Below are positions 10,360 through 19,148 of a stretch of 64,000 nucleotides of DNA, piece by piece. The DNA is from Cordilura impudica (taxonomy: Eukaryota > Arthropoda > Insecta > Diptera > Scathophagidae), in the NCBI GenBank assembly GCA_963682025.1, contig OY821520.1:139280042-139344041 (forward strand), given 5' to 3'. Position numbers and translations under genes: made by a program. Every line of letters starts with the position of its first letter. Position 1 is the stretch's first letter. Below the pieces are notes generated by a model. That model did no database searches. It was not told the origin of the DNA and saw nothing but the letters and a program-made list of their open reading frames with translations.

Positions 10360-10750
10360 ACTAAAAATATTCAACACCAGTGTGAAATCTGTCCTCTATA
10401 CAGCTCTGAAACCTGGAAAGTCACGCACGTTATATGCAGAAAATTTTTTGTATTCATCAACAAATGCCCGCGAGATATATGCCGGACATTTTGGCCCTAT
10501 ACTATATCCATTGAGGACCTACTGACAATGAGAAATAATGAACCAATAGCTATTTAAATAAAACGCCGAAAGTGGCGCTGGATAGGTCTTACGCTCCGAA
10601 AGACAGATAAGGACATTGCTAAAATGTGTTTTGAATGGAACCCGCAAGGCACAAGACGGCCAGGAATACAGATCCAGAGGGACGTGGCAGGAGATAAAAC
10701 GGACACCACAATACTAAGATTATACGTACACAGCCTATGTTCCTAATTGA
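10360..10750 (+). pseudogene. LINE reverse transcriptase C-terminal remnant
   Basis: Translation gives LKIFNTSVKSVLYSSETWKV, then INKCPRDI, TFWPYTIS, IKRRKWRWIGLTLRK, DIAKMCFEWNPQGTRRPG and a final HSLCS. This is the same C-terminal module as the LINE at 53425-54865 (YRWLGHTLRK, NPQGSRRPGRPR, ALCSS). Stops and frameshifts make it non-coding. It is nested in the hAT-like element. Confidence 0.75.
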
Positions 10751-10846
10751 ATTTGCTGAAATATATATGTACAAGACAGACGACGATGGACTGATTTTGT
10801 TTCCGCCCTATGCTCCGACTAGGAGTTTAAAGTATTTTTCATATAT

Positions 10847-11002
10847 GTGACCTTCTCCGAGAAAAAGGACCTACTGTGTCAAAAAACGGGTTTGTAAAAA
10901 ACGGTGGATTTTGGTACCTAAAAGGGTGCAGAAACCTTAAATGCGTTTTTTTCTCAAAACTTAATTTTCACACACTAGGTCCCTTTTCTCGGAGAAGGTC
11001 AC
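10847..11002. repeat. 156-bp hairpin element
   Basis: Starts GTGACCTTCTCCGAGAAAAAGG and ends with its near-perfect inverse CCTTTTCTCGGAGAAGGTCAC; arms of about 35 bp extend to CCTA..CTGTGT / CACACACTAGG. It looks like a tiny MITE or a foldback and abuts the next MITE by 3 bp. Confidence 0.6.
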
Positions 11003-11005
11003 CTA

Positions 11006-11674
11006 TCTGTGGTTTTCTAGAATAACGGCGTATGTCATAAAATCAAAATGTTCAGGGGAGCCAAAAAACCTTATATTTGAAATTATGGGCTTGATATAAA
11101 GTTTTTAGAGCATACTTTATATAAAATTTTGAGTCAAAAATCTTCAGAGTAATAGATCCTAGAGAAGGACGAAAATAACAATATGTAAATTATACTTAAA
11201 TTACACTTTGAAAAAGAAAACTACCACCATGTAGACATAAGTTGTTGTTGCTTGAAAAATGGATTTTTGGTCGTCAACAAAAAGTTAACAGGACTTTGGA
11301 TGAGAATATAACAACGTATCAAGAATAATAGTGACAAAGAATAACAGAAATGAACACAAAAGTTTTTAAAAGTGGTTATTAACTGAAAAATAATCCAAAA
11401 TTATTTTGCATTTTTTTGTCATTAATAACAACGTATGTCGCTATGTGTCGTTTTTTGATAAAATAATTTGTCAGCGATCAAATGTCGTTAGTGTTGCAAA
11501 TTAATTTAATAAACATTTAAGTTACGTCGCTAATTAAAGAAAAAACTCAGAAATGGTCAACATTAAAAAAAAAAAATGAACACATGTAAACAGCGTTAAA
11601 AATTAATATATATGGCATCATTAACTCAAAACTGCCAAAAATGGACATACGTGGTTATTTCAGAAAACCAGAGA
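11006..11674. mobile_element. MITE family A, copy 1 (669 bp)
   Basis: Terminal inverted repeats TCTGTGGTTTTCTAGAATAA / its inverse ...GGTTATTTCAGAAAACCAGAGA are flanked by TA on both sides (11004-11005, 11675-11676), as for Tc1/mariner-derived MITEs. The whole sequence is present again in inverted orientation at 62190-62923. No coding capacity. Confidence 0.75.
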
Positions 11675-11855
11675 TATATTGTATTTAATTGTATTTATTA
11701 CATATAGTGCCCATGTTACAAAATTATTAAACTTTTGTGCTAAAAAAAAAAACTCTAGGTCATGAAATGTGATGAACATTTTTTCATTTTTAACAAATTG
11801 ATTCAAGCCATAATTTTTTTTGGTCTCTATCCTCTAAGTACTCAGATATGAAGTA

Positions 11856-13159
11856 AAGGGTTTTTCAACCGGGACGCTACAAAAGTAGAAAGACAGGGAC
11901 AGCAAACGACGCCATATTTCTTGCCGCTCTTTTGACATTTCTCTTCAGTAAGGTTTGTCATTTCATGATGGAAAGATATACGAGCCAACAACGAGTCGAA
12001 ATTATTAAAATTTACTACCGAAATTCGGAGTCAGTGGCCTCAACGTTAAGAGCGCTACGTCCAATTTATGGTCGTCATAATCGTCCTAGCATATCAACAA
12101 TTGAGCATCTATTGGAAAAATTTGAATCCACAGGCACAGTACAAAATGTTCCCTTGCCAGTGAGACAAAGAAGTGCCCGTAGTGTCGAAAATATTGCTGC
12201 CGCTGAGGCTTCAGTTGAAGAAAGCCCAAATGTGTCTCTCACACGTCGTTCTCAACCGTTGGACATCTCTGTGACGTCGTTGTGGCGAATTTTGCGAAAA
12301 GATCCTGGCTTACATCCTTACAAGATCAAATTGACGCAAGAACTGAAGCCGCTTGACCACCAGAAGCGTCGTATGTTCGTGAATTGGGCTGAGCAACACC
12401 TTGAAAATGATACGGATTTTCATCGAAAAATCATCTTCAGCGATGAGGCTCATTTCTGGCTGAATGGCTTCATCAATAAACAAAATATGCATCATTGGTC
12501 AGACAGAAATCCACACGTACTCCATGAGTCATCATTGCATCCCGAAGAAATTACGGTTTGGTGCGGTTTATAGGCCGGCGGTGTCATTGGGCCGTACTTC
12601 TTCCGTGATGATCAAGACCGGCACGTTACTCTGAACGGGAATCGCTACCGTTCAATGATAACCGAATATTTTTGACCCCAATTGGATGATATGGACTTGG
12701 AGGACATGTGGTTCCAACAGGAGGGCGCCACAAGCCACACAGCGAATGTCACAATCAATTTATTGGAACCAAGTTTGGAGAACGTGTTATCTCACGAAAT
12801 GGTCCAGTCGATTGGCCGCCTCGGTCGTGCGATTTGACGCCGTTGCACTATTTCCTGTGGGGCTGCGTCAAGTCTATGGTCTATGCCAACAAGCCAGCGA
12901 AGATTGATGAACTTCGTACGAATATCGAACGTGAAATTGCAGCAGTATCGGCCGATTTATGCTTGAAAACCGTCGAAAATTGGGTTCAGCGTTTGGACTT
13001 CTGCAAGCGTGCCCGTGGTGGCCATGCAAAAGAGATCGATTTCCATACATAATGGCATCGAACATACTTTCACAGGAATAAAGAATTTCATTGATATCCA
13101 AAACCGTTTTTGTTTTATTTAAAAAAAAACTTTTGTAGCGCTCTTATTGAAAAACCCTT
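11856..13159 (+). mobile_element. Complete mariner/Tc1-superfamily element (1304 bp)
   Basis: 31-bp inverted repeats start AAGGGTTTTTCAA and include CGCTACAAAAGT (11856-11886 and 13129-13159, 4 mismatches). TA flanks both ends (11854-11855, 13160-13161). It encloses one transposase gene with disabling mutations. It sits inside the hAT-like element, so it is younger than that element. Confidence 0.92.
11965..13052 (+). pseudogene. mariner-family transposase, inactive
   Basis: N-terminal helix-turn-helix region (MERYTSQQRVEIIKIYYRN...), linker with SVENIAAAEASVEE, then the catalytic domain: first Asp in FSDEAHFWLNGF; second motif reads WFQQEGATSHTA, with Glu where the family has Asp; third Asp in RSCDLTPLHYFLWG, about 36-38 residues further on. 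A TAG (12571-12573) replaces a Trp after WCGL, a TGA follows EYF (~12674), and a frameshift near 12770 separates the second and third catalytic motifs. Subfamily assignment by spacing (DD37-like) is tentative. Confidence 0.9.
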
Positions 13160-14387
13160 TATTGTTTTATTACCACGTTGTTAACCTTTTGCGAAATGAG
13201 ATCATTTTTTTTTTATAAAATTTTGAAAACTCCTTTTTTATGTTTTACGAAATTTCTTAAACAAAATTTCAAAAAATGGATCTAGCACTTTAAAGTTTTG
13301 TTAAATATTAATTTTATTCTTTTTTATAAAAATAAAAAATCTTATTTTCGATCTTTATCATTTTAATGATTGAGTTTGAAATTATTCAGGCTCAAGATCA
13401 AATGTTTTTACTTTAAATAAAGCAAAAACATTGGCACATTTGTTTCAAAAAATTGATCTATATTCTGCATGACAGGTTATACAGTTTCGGGAAGAGTCAC
13501 CAACCCTCATCAGTAACCAAAAGCAGTAGATAGTTTGTTTGGTAAAAAGTTAAATTCATATATATTTGCTGAAAACAACCAAATGAGAATTCAAGCAAAA
13601 GTTATACTATTTAAGCCTCTTCCACTATAACAAACTAAAATATAGAACAACTTTGAAATATATGTTAGAGATTAACTGTGTGAATATTTAAGTAAATTCC
13701 TCTGCCAGTATTTTTTTTTTACAAAGAAGTTTTTTTTTTTTTTGTAGATTTCGAGAAAAATTAGTGTTTTGTGAAATATTCAGTAAATGAACTCTTTCTA
13801 ATTACTTTGTATCAAAAATTTTTAAGTTTTCTACGTTTAAATGTTATATTTAATCTTAACCCTAGGGGTTTCTGAAAAAAATAATATGACCTCATTAACC
13901 CTTTTTGACTTGTTAATGAAAGACAATTTATTCAAAAAATTCAAATATTTTGTAAGAGCTGTTGAATTTCTAGATTTGATGCTTAAAATATAATAACCAA
14001 ATGTGCAAGTCTTCCCTGTTAAAAATCTGAAATAAATCGAACGACGTCAACCCATTCCTTGTCGAGGCCAAACTTTAAATTTTGGCATATTTAAAAAAAT
14101 TTACTGTTCTAGTAAACTAAATGAAACTCGTACTATGGGTTGGGAAATAAAATTGTGCTATATTTTACTTGTCGAAAAAAATAAACTGTAGAACGAAATT
14201 TTCGTAAAATCTGAAAAAAACGTCATTTTTTCCCCAGATAAACACACTTGAAATTTTCAGTCGCGTTAAGGCACCTCTAAATTATTTTTTGATTGACCCA
14301 AATTTTTTTGTATTCCTCAGGTTTTTGCTATTCGCATTGTACCGAAAGTTTGAACATGTTTTTATTAAGAGCCACCCTAATGTATAT

Positions 14388-15531
14388 ACATATGTATATA
14401 ATATATGAGTATGGGGATGTAGATTGTAGTTATGATGAATGTTATGCATAAATTTCTTTCTTTAAATACCCACCACATACGTATGCTGCAGTAAGCATAT
14501 AAGTTTTTCATACCGTTTGCATAACAAATCAGGCTATCATTAGAAAATGTAGAGTTGAAGAGTCCACAATAGGTTCATCTCTAATTTTTAAATTTCAATT
14601 TTTTTTTTTCATTAAAATTTTAGTTTTCTTTATCACTGTTGATTTTTCCATCTTAAGAATTGGTTTTCTCATTAGCAACACTAATTTACCTCAATAATTT
14701 GTATACCCAAGTTGAAGATTGCGATGCTTGCGGAGAGTATAAAAGATTCGGCACAGTCGAATTTAACATTCTTACATGTTTTTATTGCAATTATTAATAT
14801 AACTGTATGTAGTAACGGTCAATTGCAAACTTTCAAGTTTATTACTCTCTACACTACTAAATTTATACTACATACATATGTATGTACAGTATAATATATA
14901 AAATTTTAAATGGGAATTCAATTGGTGCTTGCAGGGAATTTCTCCAAGAGTCCCCTTATATAAAATAAGGGGACACTTTTATTACGACGTCATAAAGAAA
15001 GTTCTAAATGTAAACAGTATAAACATAAATAGCAAAAAAAAAAAACCATTAAAACGGTGTAGGAACGATAACTAAATCGAGTTACCCTTAAATGAAGTAT
15101 TTGTAAATTAAAAAGAAAACTAATTTAGTTAATTAATAGTTTCGATATTAATTAATTTCCAAACGAAGAAACAAAAAATTCTATTTGTTTCATTTAGTAC
15201 GAATTAATATATTTAAGAATGGGTCAAATTAAAAAAAATATATGTATCTCTATCAATTTTCGTATGGTGTTAGAAAAAATGGAAACCATAGGAGTAAGGG
15301 TATCTAAATATATAAAATCCCTACATCTCAAACGGCAACTCTTACGAAACTGTAAATAGTGTGAATAAATAATCTAATAATTGTCAAGATTAGTATAAAA
15401 TAAAAAACTCTACGGTATGAAAACTGATTCTTAATTGCACTGCTCATAGGCCTAAATTTAGATGAGTGCTTAAAGCCCATCACGGCCGTCCTTTGTAGAA
15501 AGATTTTATATAGAAGCAATCATTTATTACA
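14388..15531. other. AT-rich spacer with a family-F repeat end
   Basis: Around 14707-14780 lies TATACCCAAGTT...AAAAGATTCGGCACAGTCGAATTTAACATTCTTAC, whose inverse occurs at 30072-30125. No convincing gene; the only longer open frame on the minus strand (15328-15519) has no recognisable motif. Confidence 0.5.
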
Positions 15532-15575
15532 ATGTTTGATATATTCTCTAATGAAAGCTTCAATGCCAGAGACTG
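15532..15575 (+). CDS. Candidate first coding exon, possibly COG7-like
   Basis: ATG at 15532 opens MFDIFSNESFNARD and is followed by TG|GTAAGTGG, a textbook splice donor at 15576. The phrase FNxxxW resembles the N-terminus of COG7 (a Golgi tethering-complex subunit), but 14 residues are too few to be sure. The donor is phase 2 and does not fit the acceptor phase of the exon at 17264. It could be chance. Confidence 0.25.
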
Positions 15576-15958
15576 GTAAGTGGTATTTATGATTTTAAGA
15601 AAATTTTTATAATTTGTTTTTCTCTGCCGGCCACTATTTATGCCAAACTGACGGAAAAACGACGTTAACCAAAAAAACTTTACAAAGACCCGAATATTTC
15701 GAATAAAAACCCTGTACTTAAAATAATTGAAATAATTTTTAAATCATATCGCATCTTTTTGTTTTTTTTTTTTCCAAAGATCAGCTTAATTCTAGTTTTA
15801 AGAATACTTTATTATAAGTGAAACCTTAATACATATTTAGTTAACTCATGTTTGTCGAAACAATTTGGATGTTGGTTGATTGCAATTGCTTTTAATCAAA
15901 ACTAATTAACACGTATTAAGTAAATATATTTATGCAAATGCATTACAAATCTAAAGTA

Positions 15959-16025
15959 GTTCATGTCTTTTTTATCGTGATTTCATTAAATGCTCGAATT
16001 TCGCACTTTAAATATTTCTAATAAT
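15959..16025 (+). repeat. 67-bp direct repeat X, copy 1
   Basis: Identical except for one base (A/T) to 17144-17210. The two copies bracket a block made of a large palindrome, a duplicated arm and a LINE fragment. Starts GTTCATGTCTTTTTTATCG and ends TATTTCTAATAAT. Confidence 0.9.
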
Positions 16026-16303
16026 GTTAGTTTTTTTTATGTATTGTCGATCTTGTGTTGTAATAATAATTAGTTATTTATAGTTCGGTTCGAGATCATG
16101 TATACATTTTCTAATACTAGAAAAGATAATACTTTTATGCATCTAGCGCTGTCTTCAATTTTTTCCAAATTTCTCTTACATTGCATAAAAGTATTATCTT
16201 TTCTAGTATTAGAAAATGTATACATGATCTCGAACCGAACTATAAATAACTAATTATTATTACAACACAAGATCGACAATACATAAAAATAAAAAAACTA
16301 ACA
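16025..16303. repeat. Large near-perfect palindrome (~117-122 bp arms, 40-bp loop)
   Basis: Left arm 16025-16141 is mirrored by 16182-16303: for example, TAGTTCGGTTCGAGATCATG on the left and its inverse CATGATCTCGAACCGAACTA on the right. The differences are a few indels in A/T runs. The loop 16142-16181 begins TCTAGCGCTGTC. The similarity of the arms indicates recent origin. Such a structure could form a cruciform or a long RNA hairpin. Confidence 0.93.
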
Positions 16304-16640
16304 TACAAAACATACGGTCCAATGCAATTGTGATAAATCTGTTAAGATTTCACATGTCATTACAGTTCCCATCTATGGGACGTTTGGCAAAACAAAAAGA
16401 GCTTTTTTCACATTACGAGATTTGTAATTGATCAAAGCGATGTTAATGTAGAGAAAACTATAAATTGGAAAAAACTCTGCTTGTTCGTTCTAACTCTCGT
16501 ATGAAAAGAAAGGAAAAAACATTTCTCATGTTCTTTTCTTTCTAATGTTGAGTTAAATAGTTGATTAAGCATGAGTTGAAGCAATAGACAGAAGGATGCT
16601 GAAGATGAACAAGTCGCTTTGTTCGAAAGTAGCTACTCCA
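16304..16640. other. Spacer between palindrome and third arm copy
   Basis: AT-rich, with AAAGAAAGG/TTTCTTTC-like motifs near 16505-16545. No gene seen. Confidence 0.5.
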
Positions 16641-16760
16641 TCTAGCGCTGTCTTCAATTTTTTCCAAATTTCTCTTACATTGCATAAAAGTATTATCTTT
16701 TCTAGTATTAGAAAATGTATACATGATCTCGAACCGAACTATAAATAACTAATTATTATT
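16641..16760 (+). repeat. Third copy of the palindrome loop plus right arm
   Basis: Matches 16142-16261 almost base for base (TCTAGCGCTGTCTTCAATTT through CTAATTATTATT). So the palindrome was probably built by inverted duplication from a unit that also exists singly here. Confidence 0.9.
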
Positions 16761-16907
16761 TCTAATAATTTTTATTTATTTATTCATGTATTAACTTACA
16801 ATTACAAATTATAAGCTAATATTAGGATTAGTGCAATAGCTACTATGGCATTCAGCACAAAATAGTATTAAACAATAACAATAACATTATTAATTAGTAA
16901 TTGAATT

Positions 16908-17143
16908 CTATATAAAATTATAAGTGCCAGTCCTTTTTAGGAATTTTATTATTTTTTTTATATTATCTGGGGTCGGATTGGATAAATACCCAGTAGGATC
17001 AATACCTTTAAAACAATTCTGTCTATGAGTAATGAAATTTGGGCAGTTTGAGAGGATGTGGGAAGGATTTGGGGTGGGAGATATGCAGTTACAAATTTGA
17101 GGGATTGTAATATTCATTAGGTGTCCGTGAGTCAGTTTGGAAT
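16908..17143 (-). pseudogene. LINE C-terminal fragment (I/R1/Loa-like zinc motif)
   Basis: Minus-strand translation reads KLTHGHLMNI, then ICNC...HILSNCPNF, a Cys-Cys-His-Cys motif (CxC-x8-H-x4-C), and ends IIKFLKRTGTYNFI. KLTHGHLM and this zinc motif are typical of the extreme C-terminus of LINE polyproteins that carry RNase H. The right edge coincides exactly with direct repeat X copy 2. Confidence 0.7.
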
Positions 17144-17210
17144 GTTCATGTCTTTTTTATCGTGATTTCATTAAATGCTCGAATTTCGCTCTTTAAATAT
17201 TTCTAATAAT
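17144..17210 (+). repeat. 67-bp direct repeat X, copy 2
   Basis: One mismatch to 15959-16025. It could be an unusually long target duplication or a trace of recombination. Confidence 0.9.
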
Positions 17211-17263
17211 TTATTTAACTTGTTTATCTACTAATCTATTTTTTTCTATTTAATTTATTTCAG

Positions 17264-17463
17264 CTGTTTTGTTTAATGACATTGACGAGAAGTATGAACT
17301 TGCCGCAGTTTGTGGCAATATAGTAAATTTTATTGAATTTGTTGTAAGTATCTAAATATACATAACATATGTACTTATTACCTATTTGCAAAACATATTT
17401 TTTCAGCGCAAAGAAAACGAAAGTAAAAATGTGTCATTCACTTATTTTAATAACTTGTATTAA
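17264..17463 (+). CDS. Candidate last two exons of a host gene (unknown product)
   Basis: Exon 17264-17343 (80 nt) follows TTTAATTTATTTCAG and ends before GTAAGTAT; it encodes VLFNDIDEKYELAAV then CGNIVNFIEFV. A 63-nt intron (17344-17406, ending ATTTTTTCAG) leads in phase 0 to a second exon encoding RKENESKNVSFTYFNNLY and a TAA at 17461-17463. Two good acceptors, one consensus donor, an open frame across the junction and insect-sized intron support a real gene end. The upstream intron is phase 1. I do not recognise the protein. A Helitron begins 2 nt after the stop, so the natural 3' UTR, or even the original C-terminus, may be changed. Confidence 0.5.
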
Positions 17464-17465
17464 TA

Positions 17466-17840
17466 CTAGCATATTCCAGCCCTCGATATTCGAGCGCAAA
17501 TTCTAGGAAATTTTGTTTTTCATTAAATAAACACCCTAAAAGTATTTAATCAATTATAGCCAATTCACAAATAAACACAAAAAACATACTCATTATTATT
17601 ACAAACACATTAACAAATTTAATAAGCACATATTTACATAACATTGTCTAATTTTATGTATGTGTTAGTAGTAACTTTAAATGCAATTTACTCAAAATAA
17701 AGGAAAAAATTAAAAAATCTGTAAATCTGCAAATCGGCTAAAAGAAATACCTTTCAAATAATATACGTTTGATCAAAATCGGGATAAAACGGTAGAACAA
17801 AACATCAGTCACAAGAAATCGCCTAGCCTATTAATGTTAT
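17466..17840 (-). mobile_element. HINE (short Helitron) copy 1
   Basis: Minus-strand 3' end ...GGCTGGAATATGCTAG|T with a hairpin made by CTCGA..TCGAG about 12 nt inside. The 5' end near 17840 is slightly diverged (ATAACATTAATAGGCTAGG). Same family as 26647, 28760, 48128, 48705 and 56518. No coding capacity; it must use a Helitron transposase in trans. Confidence 0.8.
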
Positions 17841-17872
17841 TTCAATTTCAATTTCAATTTCAATTTCAATTC
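17838..17872 (+). repeat. (TTTCAA)n microsatellite
   Basis: Five and a half tandem copies of ATTTCA directly at the 5' end of the HINE copy. Microsatellites next to HINE/DINE ends are common. Confidence 0.85.
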
Positions 17873-18037
17873 TTTATTTATTTATTATTTATCAGTTATT
17901 AATTTCAGAATTTTTTTCTTAAAGAGTTTAGGATACATATTCCTTTTCTGCTTAAATATATTTAACAATAATATATAATGTATTGAATTTACATAATATT
18001 ACAAAGTAAGGTGAGAATTCTCAAAAAACCTTCTTGA

Positions 18038-18203
18038 TTTTTTTTTTTTTTTTTGGTTTTATTTTTAAGATAAAAAGTTTAAGGGTTAAGGATAAAATTA
18101 TGATGAGATAAGCTCATTAATGCGGATAAATTCCGAATTAACACATTTGGAATTGAAGTTTATTGTAAGCCGTTCAATCTTGTTTGCCACGAGATCAACG
18201 TTG
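18038..18203 (-). pseudogene. C-terminal coding fragment with poly(A), interrupted by Transib
   Basis: The minus strand reads NVDLVANKIERLTINFNSK, CVNSEFIRINELISS and a stop (18098-18100), then a ~45-nt 3' UTR with AATAAA (near 18063) and a 17-base A run (T run on plus, 18038-18054). A poly(A) tract just after a polyadenylation signal suggests a retrocopied mRNA or LINE 3' end. The frame continues a few codons on the far side of the Transib (21465-21495, through N-L-A), where AATTTAG could also be a splice acceptor. Identity unknown. Confidence 0.4.
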
Positions 18204-18242
18204 CACAGTGGCGCCCGTAGAGCAAACGAGGTTGCAAAAATC
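18204..18242 (+). repeat. RSS-like left end of Transib
   Basis: Heptamer CACAGTG (18204-18210), a 23-nt spacer, and GCAAAAATC (18234-18242), which matches the RSS nonamer ACAAAAACC at 7 of 9 bases. The right end (21422-21459, inverted) has the same heptamer and nonamer with a 22-nt spacer. Vertebrate V(D)J signals share this plan. Confidence 0.85.
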
Positions 18243-19148
18243 AAAATTTTCATGTGCGTCGACGAAGTTTTGAATAAACCCATGTTATAGGAAACTTTTC
18301 AACGATTACAAATATGCTACTCTTAATAATATCGCATTTTAAGTTTAGAAGAGTTCAAAGTTGACCGACTTTCGGTTTTCAAAAAAACACACATTTTTTT
18401 AGTCAATTTGTTGCGATTTCAGGTGTAATATCACGAAAAATGGGTAACGAATCGCCTTATTTTTTGTTTGCGTTGATTGATGTATTTATTAGATGTATAA
18501 TGATAAAAAAAAATTAACTGGTTGCTTTGTGATTCTCCTGGTAAATCACTATTTAAAAACTATCCGTTTTTTCACTATTTTTCAATTTTGACGGAAAATA
18601 AAAAAAATCTATATTTTTCTATAATTTTCTATAATTTTTCTATAAAAAAAATCTATATTTTTCTATATTTGCCATATTTTCAAAACATGTTCTTTGATTA
18701 TTTCTTTACATAATTCAAAGATTTTATCTGTCCGTACGTGCCCGTTTGGCTTCTAGAGGTAAAAAAGTTTAAAAAGACATGGTTGCAAAAATTGTATGGC
18801 GTGCATCCCTTACATGTTTTGACTGACAGTAGTTTGATCTAATAGTTTGAAAATTGCATTTTAAGTCGGTTGTCTACCCGTGAGCCTCTGCCAAAGTCTA
18901 CTCCCAATATTCCGTTACAGACACAGGATGCACAAAAAACTACTCATTGAAATTCGCAGGTACGCACCTCACTTAAAAATTACTTTCGAGTACAAATGGT
19001 CAAAAACAATATTGACTTATGGTCCCTCCAGGTAGGCACAAATCTTATTTAGACACGAGCATAATATCAAAATTGCATAATTCAGCCTAAATCCATATGT
19101 ATGCAGGGAACAGGTAAATTTTTAGTCATGGTAGCATAAGCCTATATA

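Larger units (their letters stand above)
9978..14379. mobile_element. 4.4-kb hAT-like element with long terminal inverted repeats
   Basis: Ends TAGGGTGGC...GCCACCCTA are flanked by a perfect 8-bp duplication ATGTATAT (9970-9977 and 14380-14387), which fits the hAT pattern nTnnnnAn. About 190-210 bp inside each end are inverted copies: for example, GGGTCAATCAAAAGAAATTTAGAGG near 10070 mirrors the sequence near 14275-14310, and GTTCTATAGTTTAAT near 10131 mirrors ~14180. No hAT transposase was found inside. The interior holds a LINE remnant, a hairpin element, a MITE and a mariner, so this is a non-autonomous or gutted element used as a landing site. Confidence 0.75.

Noticed and set aside
15328..15519. 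Minus-strand open frame of 63 codons
   Set aside because: No motif, no splice context, composition like the background.
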